DNA from: Malikia sp041190985
GTDB lineage: Bacteria; Pseudomonadota; Gammaproteobacteria; Burkholderiales; Burkholderiaceae_C
DNA length: 18,361 nucleotides
Assembly: GCA_041190985.1 (NCBI GenBank)
Contig: JBEEPT010000169.1
Span: forward strand, 1 to 18,361
Reading direction: 5' to 3'
The notes under the pieces are model-generated. The model saw only the letters and a program-made list of their open reading frames with translations. It was not told the DNA's origin and searched no databases. Positions within the stretch are counted from its first letter, which is position 1; each line of letters opens with the position of its first letter. The position numbers were made by a program, and so were the translations under genes. Shown piece after piece: positions 1-6,067 of this stretch.

Positions 1-1545
1 GCCCCCCGCACCCCCTGCTCCTACCTCAACGCCCTGGTGTTCGATACCCGAAAGCCTTGGCGCGCCCAGGCCCGACTGCAGCGCACCAAAGAAGTCGCGC
101 AGCTTCACGATCGGCAGCTGCATCAGGTCGTGCAGGCACAGGCCCGGCAGCGCCTCGAGCTGCCCGCGGCTCCAGTCCACGCCCACCGGCATGAAGCGCA
201 TCGATGGCGCCAGCGCCGCGTCGGCCTGCGCCTTGCTGCCCAGTCGCCACAGCAGGCTCTCGGTCTTGAGCCGCGCACCGCGGCAGGCCGGGCATTCGGT
301 GTAGCTGCGGTACTTCGACAAGAGCACCCGGATGTGCATCTTGTAGGCCTTGCTCTCGAGGTAGTCGAAGAAGCGCCGGATGCCGTACCACTGCTGGTTC
401 CACTTGCCGTTCCAGTTCGGCGAGCCCTCCAGCACCCAGTGCTGCTGCTCGGGCGTGAGCTGCGCCCAGGGCGTGTCGCGCGGGATGCCGGCGGCCTCGG
501 CGTGGCGCATCAGGTCGTCCTGGCACTCCTGGTAGGCCGGCGTCTGGATCGGCTTGACCGCGCCGCCGCGCAGGGTCAGCCTGTCGTTCGGGATCACCAG
601 GCCCCAGTCCACGCCGATCACGCGGCCGAAGCCGCGGCAGCTGTCGCATGCGCCAACCGCCGAGTTGAACGAAAACAGCGAAGGCAGCGGCTCGGCGTAG
701 CGCAGGTCGCTCTCGGGGCAGTGCAGGCCGGTCGAGAAGCGCCACAGCTCAGGCTCAGGCTCGGGCGCGATGCCGTCCGCCGCGGCCGCCGGCAGCGCGT
801 AGACCGTCAGCCGCCCGCCGCCGCGCCGCAAGCCCAGCTCGATCGCCTCCATCACGCGCACCCGCTCCGCGTTCGAGAGCCGGAAGCGGTCCGCCACGAT
901 GTCGAGAAATTTGACATCGCCTGACAGCCTCTCGGCCTGCACCCGGGTGAAGCCGCTGGCCGCCAGCCACTGCTCGACATCCTCTGGCGTGGCGCTGGCC
1001 GGCAGCTCGACCGGGAAGGTCACGACCAGGCGTGGGTCGCCGGCCGCTGCGGCACGCCGCAGCAGCTCGGCATAGATGGTCTCTGGCGTGTCGTGCCTCA
1101 CCGGCAGCGCGGTCCGGCGGTCGAAAAGGGCGCCGGCGCGCGCGTAGAGCAGCTTGAGGTGGTCGTTGAGCTCGGTCATCGTGCCCACCGTCGAGCGCGA
1201 CGAGCGCACCGGGTTGGTCTGGTCGATCGCGATCGCGGGCGGCACGCCCTCGACCCGGTCCACCGCCGGCTTGTCCATGCGGTCGAGGAACTGGCGCGCG
1301 TAGGCGCTGAAGGTCTCGACGTAGCGGCGCTGGCCCTCGGCGAACAGCGTGTCGAACACCAGGCTGGACTTGCCCGAGCCGCTCGGCCCCGTGACCACCG
1401 TGAGCTCGCCGGTGCGGATGTCGAGGTCGAGGTTCTTGAGGTTGTGCTGGCGCGCGCCGCGGATGCGGATCAGGCCCGTGCCGTCCGGCGACAGCGGCTC
1501 GGGGCTGGTGGACATCGGGCGGCGGGAGCGGGTGCTGTCGGACAT
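1..1545 (-). CDS. uvrA: UvrA-family excinuclease ABC subunit A, N-terminal part (partial at left edge)
   Basis: This is the damage-recognition ATPase of nucleotide excision repair or a close paralogue, a cytoplasmic DNA-binding ABC protein. 515 codons are open to the window edge. Residues 26-40 match the UvrA opening (IRGARQHNLKNLDLD). Walker A is GPSGSGKS at 53-60, followed by the family signature QRRYVETFSAYARQFL and a segment ending RSSRSTVGTMTE at 115-125. A zinc-site half is seen as CDSC at 300-303, and a later ECPAC-GARL pair follows. The upstream half of the first zinc site reads CPES (276-279), where canonical UvrA has CPxC. These variant sequences (AIAIDQTNPVRSSRS, CPES) fit what I recall of the roughly 1900-residue tandem UvrA class of beta- and gammaproteobacteria rather than the classical 940-residue form, but the C-terminus is not visible. 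The ATG at 1545 has AAGG about 8 nt upstream; an in-frame ATG at 1515 is the alternative start. The last 20 residues before the edge do not resemble UvrA strongly and may be a variable loop. Confidence 0.9.
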   Translation of the reverse strand, partial: MSDSTRSRRPMSTSPEPLSPDGTGLIRIRGARQHNLKNLDLDIRTGELTVVTGPSGSGKSSLVFDTLFAEGQRRYVETFSAYARQFLDRMDKPAVDRVEGVPPAIAIDQTNPVRSSRSTVGTMTELNDHLKLLYARAGALFDRRTALPVRHDTPETIYAELLRRAAAAGDPRLVVTFPVELPASATPEDVEQWLAASGFTRVQAERLSGDVKFLDIVADRFRLSNAERVRVMEAIELGLRRGGGRLTVYALPAAAADGIAPEPEPELWRFSTGLHCPESDLRYAEPLPSLFSFNSAVGACDSCRGFGRVIGVDWGLVIPNDRLTLRGGAVKPIQTPAYQECQDDLMRHAEAAGIPRDTPWAQLTPEQQHWVLEGSPNWNGKWNQQWYGIRRFFDYLESKAYKMHIRVLLSKYRSYTECPACRGARLKTESLLWRLGSKAQADAALAPSMRFMPVGVDWSRGQLEALPGLCLHDLMQLPIVKLRDFFGALQSGLGAPRLSGIEHQGVEVGAGGAGG

Positions 1546-1570
1546 GGTCGGCCTTGCAGGGAAGCCCAAC

Positions 1571-1600
1571 ATTCTAGGCACGGCGGCCGGTCGCCCTGCG
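1571..1600 (-). promoter_or_regulatory. candidate uvrA promoter (-10 like)
   Basis: On the minus strand TAGAAT (1576 to 1571) matches the sigma-70 -10 consensus at five of six positions, and transcription from it would give a leader of about 20 nt before the uvrA ATG at 1545. No convincing -35 is present at 16-18 bp. No LexA-type CTGT-N8-ACAG box is visible, so SOS control is not supported by the sequence. Confidence 0.3.
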
Positions 1601-1613
1601 CGCGGCTCCGTTT

Positions 1614-1673
1614 AGCCCGGCAAATGTGACGATTTTTTTTACACGACCGGACGCGCCCAATCAGGATGTCATT
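1614..1673 (+). repeat. direct repeat copy 1 (22-bp exact core at 1626-1647)
   Basis: The core is GTGACGA, eight T residues, then ACACGAC (1626-1647), identical to 1871-1892. Similarity continues on both sides: AGCCCGGCAAAT before the core pairs with AGCTCGGGAAA in copy 2, and CAATCAGGATGTCATT after it pairs with CAATCCAGGACATCATT. This copy lies about 80 bp upstream of the intact uvrA start. Its function is unknown; it may be a regulator site or simply the trace of a segmental duplication. Confidence 0.85.
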
Positions 1674-1713
1674 ACCCCCTCAATAAAATAAAAACGCTAA
1701 TTTACTATTTGCA

Positions 1714-1727
1714 TCATTTTAAAATGA
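1714..1727. repeat. 14-bp perfect palindrome TCATTTTAAAATGA
   Basis: The palindrome is perfect and AT-rich, at the centre of the most AT-rich part of the intergenic region. It could be a dimeric-regulator operator or chance in low-complexity sequence. No gene start is close enough to decide. Confidence 0.4.
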
Positions 1728-1746
1728 AACAAATTGACGATGCAGA

Positions 1747-1855
1747 GGACTGCAGCGGCGCGTCGCAGCACTTCGGCATGGATGGCCTCGGGCATTTCGT
1801 ACCACACCGGCCTGATCGGGTCGATCGCGATCGTAGGCGTCACGCCCGCAGCCCG
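1747..1855 (-). pseudogene. decayed, internally deleted fragment of uvrA
   Basis: Read on the minus strand, this stretch encodes GVTPTIAIDPIRPV joined directly to EMPEAIHAEVLRRAAA. The intact UvrA has GVPPAIAIDQTNPV at 100-113 and HDTPETIYAELLRRAAAA at 151-168. By hand alignment the DNA matches uvrA 1209-1250 at 35 of 42 bases and a 47-bp stretch of uvrA ending at 1104 at 38 of 47. The 36 codons between them (114-149, 108 bp) are missing in frame. The junction lies on the pentamer ACCGG, which occurs at both ends of the lost segment in uvrA (1100-1104 and 1208-1212). The fragment lacks Walker A and the rest of the protein, so it cannot work as UvrA. It is most likely the remains of a duplicated 5' end, or of a divergent allele left by recombination. 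Confidence 0.8.
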
Positions 1856-1859
1856 ATAC

Positions 1860-1919
1860 AGCTCGGGAAAGTGACGATTTTTTTTACACGACTAATAGCA
1901 TCAATCCAGGACATCATTG
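1860..1919 (+). repeat. direct repeat copy 2 (22-bp exact core at 1871-1892)
   Basis: This is the second copy of the element at 1614-1673, offset by 245 bp. It lies about 115 bp upstream of the surface-protein ATG and, on the other strand, immediately before the uvrA remnant, the same side relation as copy 1 has to intact uvrA. The perfect core conservation beside a uvrA fragment that has drifted to roughly 82% identity suggests the core may be under selection. Confidence 0.85.
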
Positions 1920-1951
1920 ACTTTCAAGCACTTAGCTGAGGGCATGAATAT

Positions 1952-1960
1952 TGCTATACC
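1952..1960 (+). promoter_or_regulatory. candidate extended -10 promoter for the surface-protein gene
   Basis: TGC-TATACC resembles an extended -10 element and would start transcription about 40 nt before the ATG at 2008. No good -35 is evident at the usual spacing; a TTGACT at 1917-1922 is too far away. This is a weak assignment. Confidence 0.25.
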
Positions 1961-2007
1961 CCCATATATCGCCGCCACAGGCGGCTCAATAACAGGAGTG
2001 CATCATC

Positions 2008-4341
2008 ATGGCAACCAAACTCAGCAGCGATCTCGGGACGTTTTCCAGCGCCAACTGGTCGTTCGTCACGACGAGCAGCGCGTCGTCCTCTAACTCCTCT
2101 AACTCCTCTAACTCCTCTAACTCCTCTCACTCCTCTACGACGAGCGGCAGCGCCGACCCTCTGCTGACGTCGCAGGGCGGCAACATCCAGGTAAACGCCG
2201 CCCCGCCGCCATCGCCATCTCCCTGGGACGTCAACAAGGTCTACCAGCACTGGGCCGACGGCGACGCTGCCAAGGGCACGGCCGCCGAGTGGAACAACAA
2301 CATCCTGTCGGACAACAAGTCAGACTACTTCGAGGGCGAGGTCATCCCCCACGTCTTCTTCTACAAGGCCAGCAACAATGCCCCGCTGGTCAACGGGCTA
2401 ACGTACTCGTTCAACGTCACCTACAACTACTACCAGGCCAATACCAATGCCGGCGGCTTCACGTACATGACCACGTACAACCACGACCGCACGCCCAATG
2501 TACCCACGCTGACACCCGACAGTGTCTTCAGCAACGGCGGCGGCATGCACTCCAATGACATTGATCCGGGCATCTTCTACACTCAGAATGCGGATATCAC
2601 CGATGTCAGCGGCGTCACCTACACCAGTAGCGGCACCAAGGACGGCAAGGTCACGATCACGTTCAAATACACGGGGGCAGGAACCACCACCAGCGGCTAC
2701 GCCGCGATCCTGTACGGCCTGGAAATCGCCAAGCCAGGCGAGGTGCCTTCACCGAGTACCACCCCGACGCTTGGCGCCCACGCCTGGACCGGCGGCTCGC
2801 TGCAGACCACGGTGGACATAGGCGGCTCGGGCGCCACCTCAATCCAACTGGCTCCGTCGGCCATCATCCCGGGCACGATCGAGGGCTACAAGTTCAGCGA
2901 CGTCAACGGCAATGGCCAATGGGACACGGGCGAGTTAGCCCTGCCCGGCTGGACCATCCAGCTCGACGACGACACGAATACCGGCAACGGTTTCCTGAAG
3001 ACCGCCGTGACGGATTCGAATGGCCACTACTCCTTCTCGGTCACGCCCGACTCCATCAAGAGCACCACGACCAACGACCCCTACTACGTGCGCGAAGTCC
3101 AGCAGTCGGGCTGGGTCCAGACCACGCCCAACCCAGGCTCCATCCTGATCACGGCCACGGATCCGACAGAAACCGTCAACTTCGGCAACATGCAACTGCT
3201 GCCGGGCCTCACGATCCACAAGGTGGCCGACCCAGGCCAGGTCGCAGACGTCGCCAACGAACTCATCAACTACACCATCACGGTCGGCAACAGCGGCAAC
3301 CAGGCCCTCACCGGCATCACCGTGACCGACCCCTACGCGGATGCCCAGGCGCCCGCCTACGTCAGTGGCGACGCCAACTCCAACGGCAAGCTCGACACCA
3401 CCGAGACCTGGACCTACACCGCCAAGCACCAAGTAACCCAGGCCGAGCTCGATACCAACGGCGGCGGCGACGGCTCCCTCGAGAACACCGCTACCGCCGA
3501 CTCCAACGAAACTGCTCCGGTCAGCGCAAGCGCCGAGGTCCCGGTCGAGCAACACAAGGTCCTGCACATCGAGAAGAACGCCGACGTCGCCTCGGTCAAC
3601 TCCACCAGCAACGTCATCCACTACACGATGGATGTCACCAACCTGGGCAACTCCGCCATCGCCGGCGTCTCGGTGAACGACGCCTTCACCACCGACGAGG
3701 CCCCCGTGCTCGTCGGCGGCTTCAACAGCGGCGACCTCGACCATGACGGCCTGCTCGACACCACCGAGATCTGGCACTACACCGCCAGCCACCAGGTCAC
3801 CCAGGCCGAGCTCGACTCCGGCGCCTCCATCGTCAACACCGCCACCGCCACCGGCACCGGCGCCACCCCCGACGACGACGACGCCACCGTGTCGGTCGAG
3901 CAGCATCCTGGTATCCTCCTCAAGAAGTATGTTTCCGTCGACGGCAAATCCAATGACAACCCGACCAAAACCTGGTTCGATGCAGATACGGCAGGAACAG
4001 CACCGGTGTCATCAGTCCCCTCGGCGAACTTCAAGTTCGTAGTGACAAACACCGGCAACGTCTCGCTGCACAACATCGTGCTGACCGACTTGGTCCCATC
4101 CCTCGTACCGGCTACGGCTACGCTGTCAGGACTGGTGGCACTAGATCCTGATCTAGTGGTCAACGACCTTGCCGTGGGGGGCGAAGCCATCGGATACAGC
4201 AGCGGAATAGGTCACTTTGACGGTGTGTTTGGCATTAACTCACAGTATCACAACGAAGCGACCGTTGTCGCTACCGTCGTCGGCTTGCCAGGAACACAAA
4301 CCGACAGCGACCTAGCCTACTACTTAGGCCCAACCATCTGA
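2008..4341 (+). CDS. repeat-built surface/secreted-type protein with SdrD-B-like and DUF11-like domains
   Basis: The protein has 777 residues and looks extracellular in architecture, but no signal peptide, membrane helix, LPXTG, PEP-CTERM or RTX signal is visible. Residues 1-26 are a short non-hydrophobic head. Residues 27-43 are a Ser-Ser-Asn repeat linker. Residues 70-288 form an unrecognised beta-rich, Tyr/Asn/Thr-rich region. Residues 290-395 are an SdrD-B-like domain (IEGYKFSDVNGNGQWD to NFGNMQ). Residues 400-515, 519-632 and 637-777 are three DUF11/DUF7507-like repeats, the first two sharing the motif HQVTQAELD. EF-hand-like loops lie at 298-309, 455-466 and 576-587, so calcium stabilisation is likely. 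AGGAG at 1994-1998 supports the ATG at 2008. The gene stands alone, with its own terminator. Adhesion or matrix function is inference from the domain types. The secretion route is unknown; a C-terminally shortened type I substrate is one possibility. Confidence 0.88.
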   Translation: MATKLSSDLGTFSSANWSFVTTSSASSSNSSNSSNSSNSSHSSTTSGSADPLLTSQGGNIQVNAAPPPSPSPWDVNKVYQHWADGDAAKGTAAEWNNNILSDNKSDYFEGEVIPHVFFYKASNNAPLVNGLTYSFNVTYNYYQANTNAGGFTYMTTYNHDRTPNVPTLTPDSVFSNGGGMHSNDIDPGIFYTQNADITDVSGVTYTSSGTKDGKVTITFKYTGAGTTTSGYAAILYGLEIAKPGEVPSPSTTPTLGAHAWTGGSLQTTVDIGGSGATSIQLAPSAIIPGTIEGYKFSDVNGNGQWDTGELALPGWTIQLDDDTNTGNGFLKTAVTDSNGHYSFSVTPDSIKSTTTNDPYYVREVQQSGWVQTTPNPGSILITATDPTETVNFGNMQLLPGLTIHKVADPGQVADVANELINYTITVGNSGNQALTGITVTDPYADAQAPAYVSGDANSNGKLDTTETWTYTAKHQVTQAELDTNGGGDGSLENTATADSNETAPVSASAEVPVEQHKVLHIEKNADVASVNSTSNVIHYTMDVTNLGNSAIAGVSVNDAFTTDEAPVLVGGFNSGDLDHDGLLDTTEIWHYTASHQVTQAELDSGASIVNTATATGTGATPDDDDATVSVEQHPGILLKKYVSVDGKSNDNPTKTWFDADTAGTAPVSSVPSANFKFVVTNTGNVSLHNIVLTDLVPSLVPATATLSGLVALDPDLVVNDLAVGGEAIGYSSGIGHFDGVFGINSQYHNEATVVATVVGLPGTQTDSDLAYYLGPTI
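2086..2136 (+). repeat. in-frame 9-bp tandem repeat (TCCTCTAAC), about 5.7 units
   Basis: Four exact units of TCCTCTAAC are followed by one variant (TCCTCTCAC) and a partial unit. In frame they encode Ser-Ser-Asn four times, Ser-Ser-His and Ser-Ser. Copy-number change by slippage would alter only linker length, three residues at a time, without breaking the frame. Confidence 0.95.
3397..3819 (+). repeat. internal repeat in the surface gene (3397-3453 and 3760-3816)
   Basis: Two segments of roughly 57 bp, 363 bp (121 codons) apart, encode TTETWTYTAKHQVTQAELD and TTEIWHYTASHQVTQAELD. They differ at only a handful of bases. The DNA-level similarity points to repeat-unit duplication or gene conversion within the gene. 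Confidence 0.85.
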
Positions 4342-4354
4342 TTACCGCACTGAC

Positions 4355-4383
4355 AACCGGCGCCGCCAGGCGCCGGTTTTTTC
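4355..4383 (+). terminator. rho-independent terminator of the surface-protein gene
   Basis: The stem CCGGCGCC (4357-4364), loop GCCA and arm GGCGCCGG (4369-4376) form a perfect 8-bp GC hairpin followed by a run of six T residues. It starts 15 bases after the stop codon. The opposite strand has no matching T tract, so it serves the plus-strand gene only. Confidence 0.93.
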
Positions 4384-4426
4384 TTGTGCAACCGTGCTAA
4401 CGGTAACAGTAAAGCGGCACAACCAT

Positions 4427-4864
4427 TCAGGACTTGACGATCAGCACCGGGATCTTCGAGTGCGTGAGCACCTTCTGCGCCACGCTGCCCAGGATCAGTG
4501 CCTCCACACCCTTGCGGCCGTGCGAGCCCATCACGATCAGGTCGCAGCCTTCGGCCTGCGCAGTCTCGAGGATGCCCTCGTAGGTGACGTTGCGCTCTAT
4601 GGTGTCGCCGTCGAAGGTGACGCCGCGCGCCACGCAGGTCTGGCGGATGTCGTCGAGCGACTGGGTCGCGGCCGCCTGCGCCTCGGCCAGGTAGGCCTGC
4701 AGGCCGATCGCCGAGGCGTCGCCGATGCCTATGTAGGGGAAGGGGTCGATCACGTAGACGCCCAGGACCTGGGCACCATGCACCTTGGCGAGGTCGGCGG
4801 CGTATTCGGCCGCCTGGTGGGCCAGCGGCGAGCCGTCGGAAGGCACGAGGATCTTCTTGAACAT
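4427..4864 (-). CDS. universal stress protein (UspA family)
   Basis: This is a 145-residue single-domain cytoplasmic Usp, the usual length. It opens MFKKILVPSDGS with Asp10 at the nucleotide pocket and ends with the ATP-binding motif G-x2-G-x9-G-S (Gly113, Gly116, Gly126, Ser127) before KIPVLIVKS, so it belongs to the ATP-binding branch. The ATG at 4864 is chosen because GGAGAG lies just upstream; an open frame continues 18 codons farther but begins without a ribosome-binding site and is not Usp-like. It converges on the surface gene, whose terminator separates them. The particular stress it answers cannot be told from sequence. Confidence 0.93.
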   Translation of the reverse strand: MFKKILVPSDGSPLAHQAAEYAADLAKVHGAQVLGVYVIDPFPYIGIGDASAIGLQAYLAEAQAAATQSLDDIRQTCVARGVTFDGDTIERNVTYEGILETAQAEGCDLIVMGSHGRKGVEALILGSVAQKVLTHSKIPVLIVKS

Positions 4865-5062
4865 TCTTCTCTCCTTGGATGCGTCATGCGCGCTCGGGCG
4901 CGGTTGCGGTTTACCCAATTGGCATCTTAGCCAGCGCGGGCCCTTGCATCCAGCCTGGTGGGGCAGTATTTGATCCCGGCGTGCCGACCGCGCGGACCGG
5001 GCACCGGACCGATCCTCTGCCTGGCCTCGGTCTCGAAGCTCCAGGCGCGGCGACGGCGGGAC

Positions 5063-5326
5063 TCAGCGCGGCACGCCGGCCTGCTCCTGGCGCTGCTCGA
5101 CCCGCTCCCAGACCGCGAGCTTGAAGGCGTCGTCGCTGGCGCGCCAGGCGCCGATCTCGTCAGCGGTGCGCCAGCAGCCCGCGCACAGGCCGCTGTCCGA
5201 TGCGATGCGGCAGACGTTGACGCAGGGCGAGGGCACGCTCTGGCCCGGCCTGGGGCGCGTGGTGGCCAGGGCGATGAAGGGCGGCGTGCGGCCCTTGGCC
5301 TTGGCGGGAGGGGCGATGGAGGACAT
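5063..5326 (-). CDS. DUF1289 domain-containing protein
   Basis: This is an 87-residue protein with the DUF1289 core SPCVNVCRI-LCAGCWRTADEI. Cys35, Cys39, Cys48 and Cys51 are spaced C-x3-C-x8-C-x2-C, suggesting a small metal- or Fe-S-binding fold. The first 30 residues form a Pro/Ala/Arg-rich tail. There is no signal peptide, so it is likely cytoplasmic. The function of the family is not established. It lies 69 bp downstream of the HAD gene on the same strand and could be co-transcribed. Confidence 0.88.
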   Translation of the reverse strand: MSSIAPPAKAKGRTPPFIALATTRPRPGQSVPSPCVNVCRIASDSGLCAGCWRTADEIGAWRASDDAFKLAVWERVEQRQEQAGVPR

Positions 5327-5395
5327 GCCGGGATTCTGGCTCAGGCCAGGGGCCAGCGCCCCGGCCGGCCGTCATGCCCCCATGATGCGAGGGCT

Positions 5396-6067
5396 TCAGC
5401 CGCCCAGTGCGGCGGCGATCTCGGCCATGTGGCCGAACAGCCGGCTCGCGCCGGCGGCCTGGAGGCGCTCACCCGCCTCCGGCAGCGGACAGTAGGCCCA
5501 GACCTCGGCGCCGGCGGCGACGCCGGCGGTGACGCCGGTCGCCGTGTCCTCGATCACCAGGCAACGCGCCGGCGCCATGCCGACATGCGCGGCCGCCGCC
5601 AGGTAGACGTCGGGCGCTGGCTTGGAGCGCGGCATCTCGTGGCCGCTGAAGATGCGGTCCTCGAAATAGGGCCGCAGGCCGGCCATGTCGATCTGGAACT
5701 CGACCTTGTGGCGGTCGGCGCCCGAGGCGCAGGCGATGCGTCCGGCGGCGTGTGCGTGCGCCGCGGCAACGGCGGCCAGCGCGCCATCGATCGCCTGCAA
5801 TTCGGCGCGCAGGCGCTGGTTGCGGCGCTCGTAGAAGGCGGTCATCCACTCGTCGGTCAGGGGTCGGCCGGTGCGCGCCTCGATCAGCGCGCGTTCCTGG
5901 CGCACCATCTTGCCGACAAAGAGGCGCATGCACTCCTCCTGCGTCATGGACCAGCCGGCTTCCTCCAGCATGTCGCGCAGCACGCCCTGGGTGATGGGCT
6001 CGCTGTCGACCAGCACGCCGTCGCAGTCGAACAGCACGGCGCCGAATTGCGGCAGCGGGCGGCTCAC
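5396..6067 (-). CDS. HAD-superfamily phosphatase (phosphoglycolate phosphatase / beta-phosphoglucomutase-like subgroup)
   Basis: The 223-residue protein has all four HAD motifs: the nucleophile motif FDCDGVLVDSE with Asp14 and Asp16, Ser115 in CASGAD, Lys149 in SKPAPD, and the acidic pair Glu173-Asp174 in VIEDT. An alpha-helical cap of the C1 type lies at about 22-85. The substrate is probably a small phosphorylated metabolite but cannot be named. The start is GTG at 6067, overlapping the stop of the upstream YchJ-like gene by four bases (GTGA), which indicates translational coupling. No ATG fits: the open frame extends farther upstream but only as antisense-like, Arg-rich sequence inside the neighbour. 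Confidence 0.88.
   Translation of the reverse strand: MSRPLPQFGAVLFDCDGVLVDSEPITQGVLRDMLEEAGWSMTQEECMRLFVGKMVRQERALIEARTGRPLTDEWMTAFYERRNQRLRAELQAIDGALAAVAAAHAHAAGRIACASGADRHKVEFQIDMAGLRPYFEDRIFSGHEMPRSKPAPDVYLAAAAHVGMAPARCLVIEDTATGVTAGVAAGAEVWAYCPLPEAGERLQAAGASRLFGHMAEIAAALGG

Larger units (their letters stand above)
1546..2007. other. 462-bp intergenic region between uvrA and the surface-protein gene
   Basis: The two flanking genes diverge. The region holds, in order: the uvrA leader; direct-repeat copy 1 (about 1614-1673); an AT-rich stretch with a palindrome (1676-1740); a uvrA remnant (about 1747-1855, antisense to the plus strand); direct-repeat copy 2 (about 1860-1919); and a leader with ribosome-binding site for the gene at 2008. 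Small ORFs here, such as 1709-1939, run across the repeat and remnant and have no features of a real gene. The AT-rich part contrasts sharply with the surrounding GC-rich coding DNA. Confidence 0.8.

Noticed and set aside
26..745. A 239-codon minus-strand frame within uvrA
   Set aside because: The overlapping frame carries continuous UvrA sequence with Walker A and zinc motifs; this one is Arg/Ala/Pro-rich noise.
1801..1868. The GATCGCGATC match with uvrA considered as a chance palindrome
   Set aside because: The octamer-rich core alone could be chance, but similarity runs on for about 90 bp in two blocks and keeps the UvrA reading frame, so chance was rejected in favour of a remnant.
1614..1919. 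The direct repeats considered as ends of an insertion sequence
   Set aside because: They are direct not inverted, and the 200 bp between them encode no transposase, only the uvrA remnant and AT-rich sequence.
1709..1939. A 76-codon plus-strand frame in the intergenic region
   Set aside because: It begins at TTG, has no ribosome-binding site, and is better explained as sequence crossing the uvrA remnant and the direct repeat.
2086..2136. The tandem repeats considered as a CRISPR array
   Set aside because: Units are 9 bp with no spacers and translate in frame within a long coding region.
4865..5062. The 198-bp gap upstream of the universal stress gene
   Set aside because: Searched for RNA genes, repeats and promoters; only a weak -10-like TAAGAT (4929 to 4924, minus) was seen, too poor to list.
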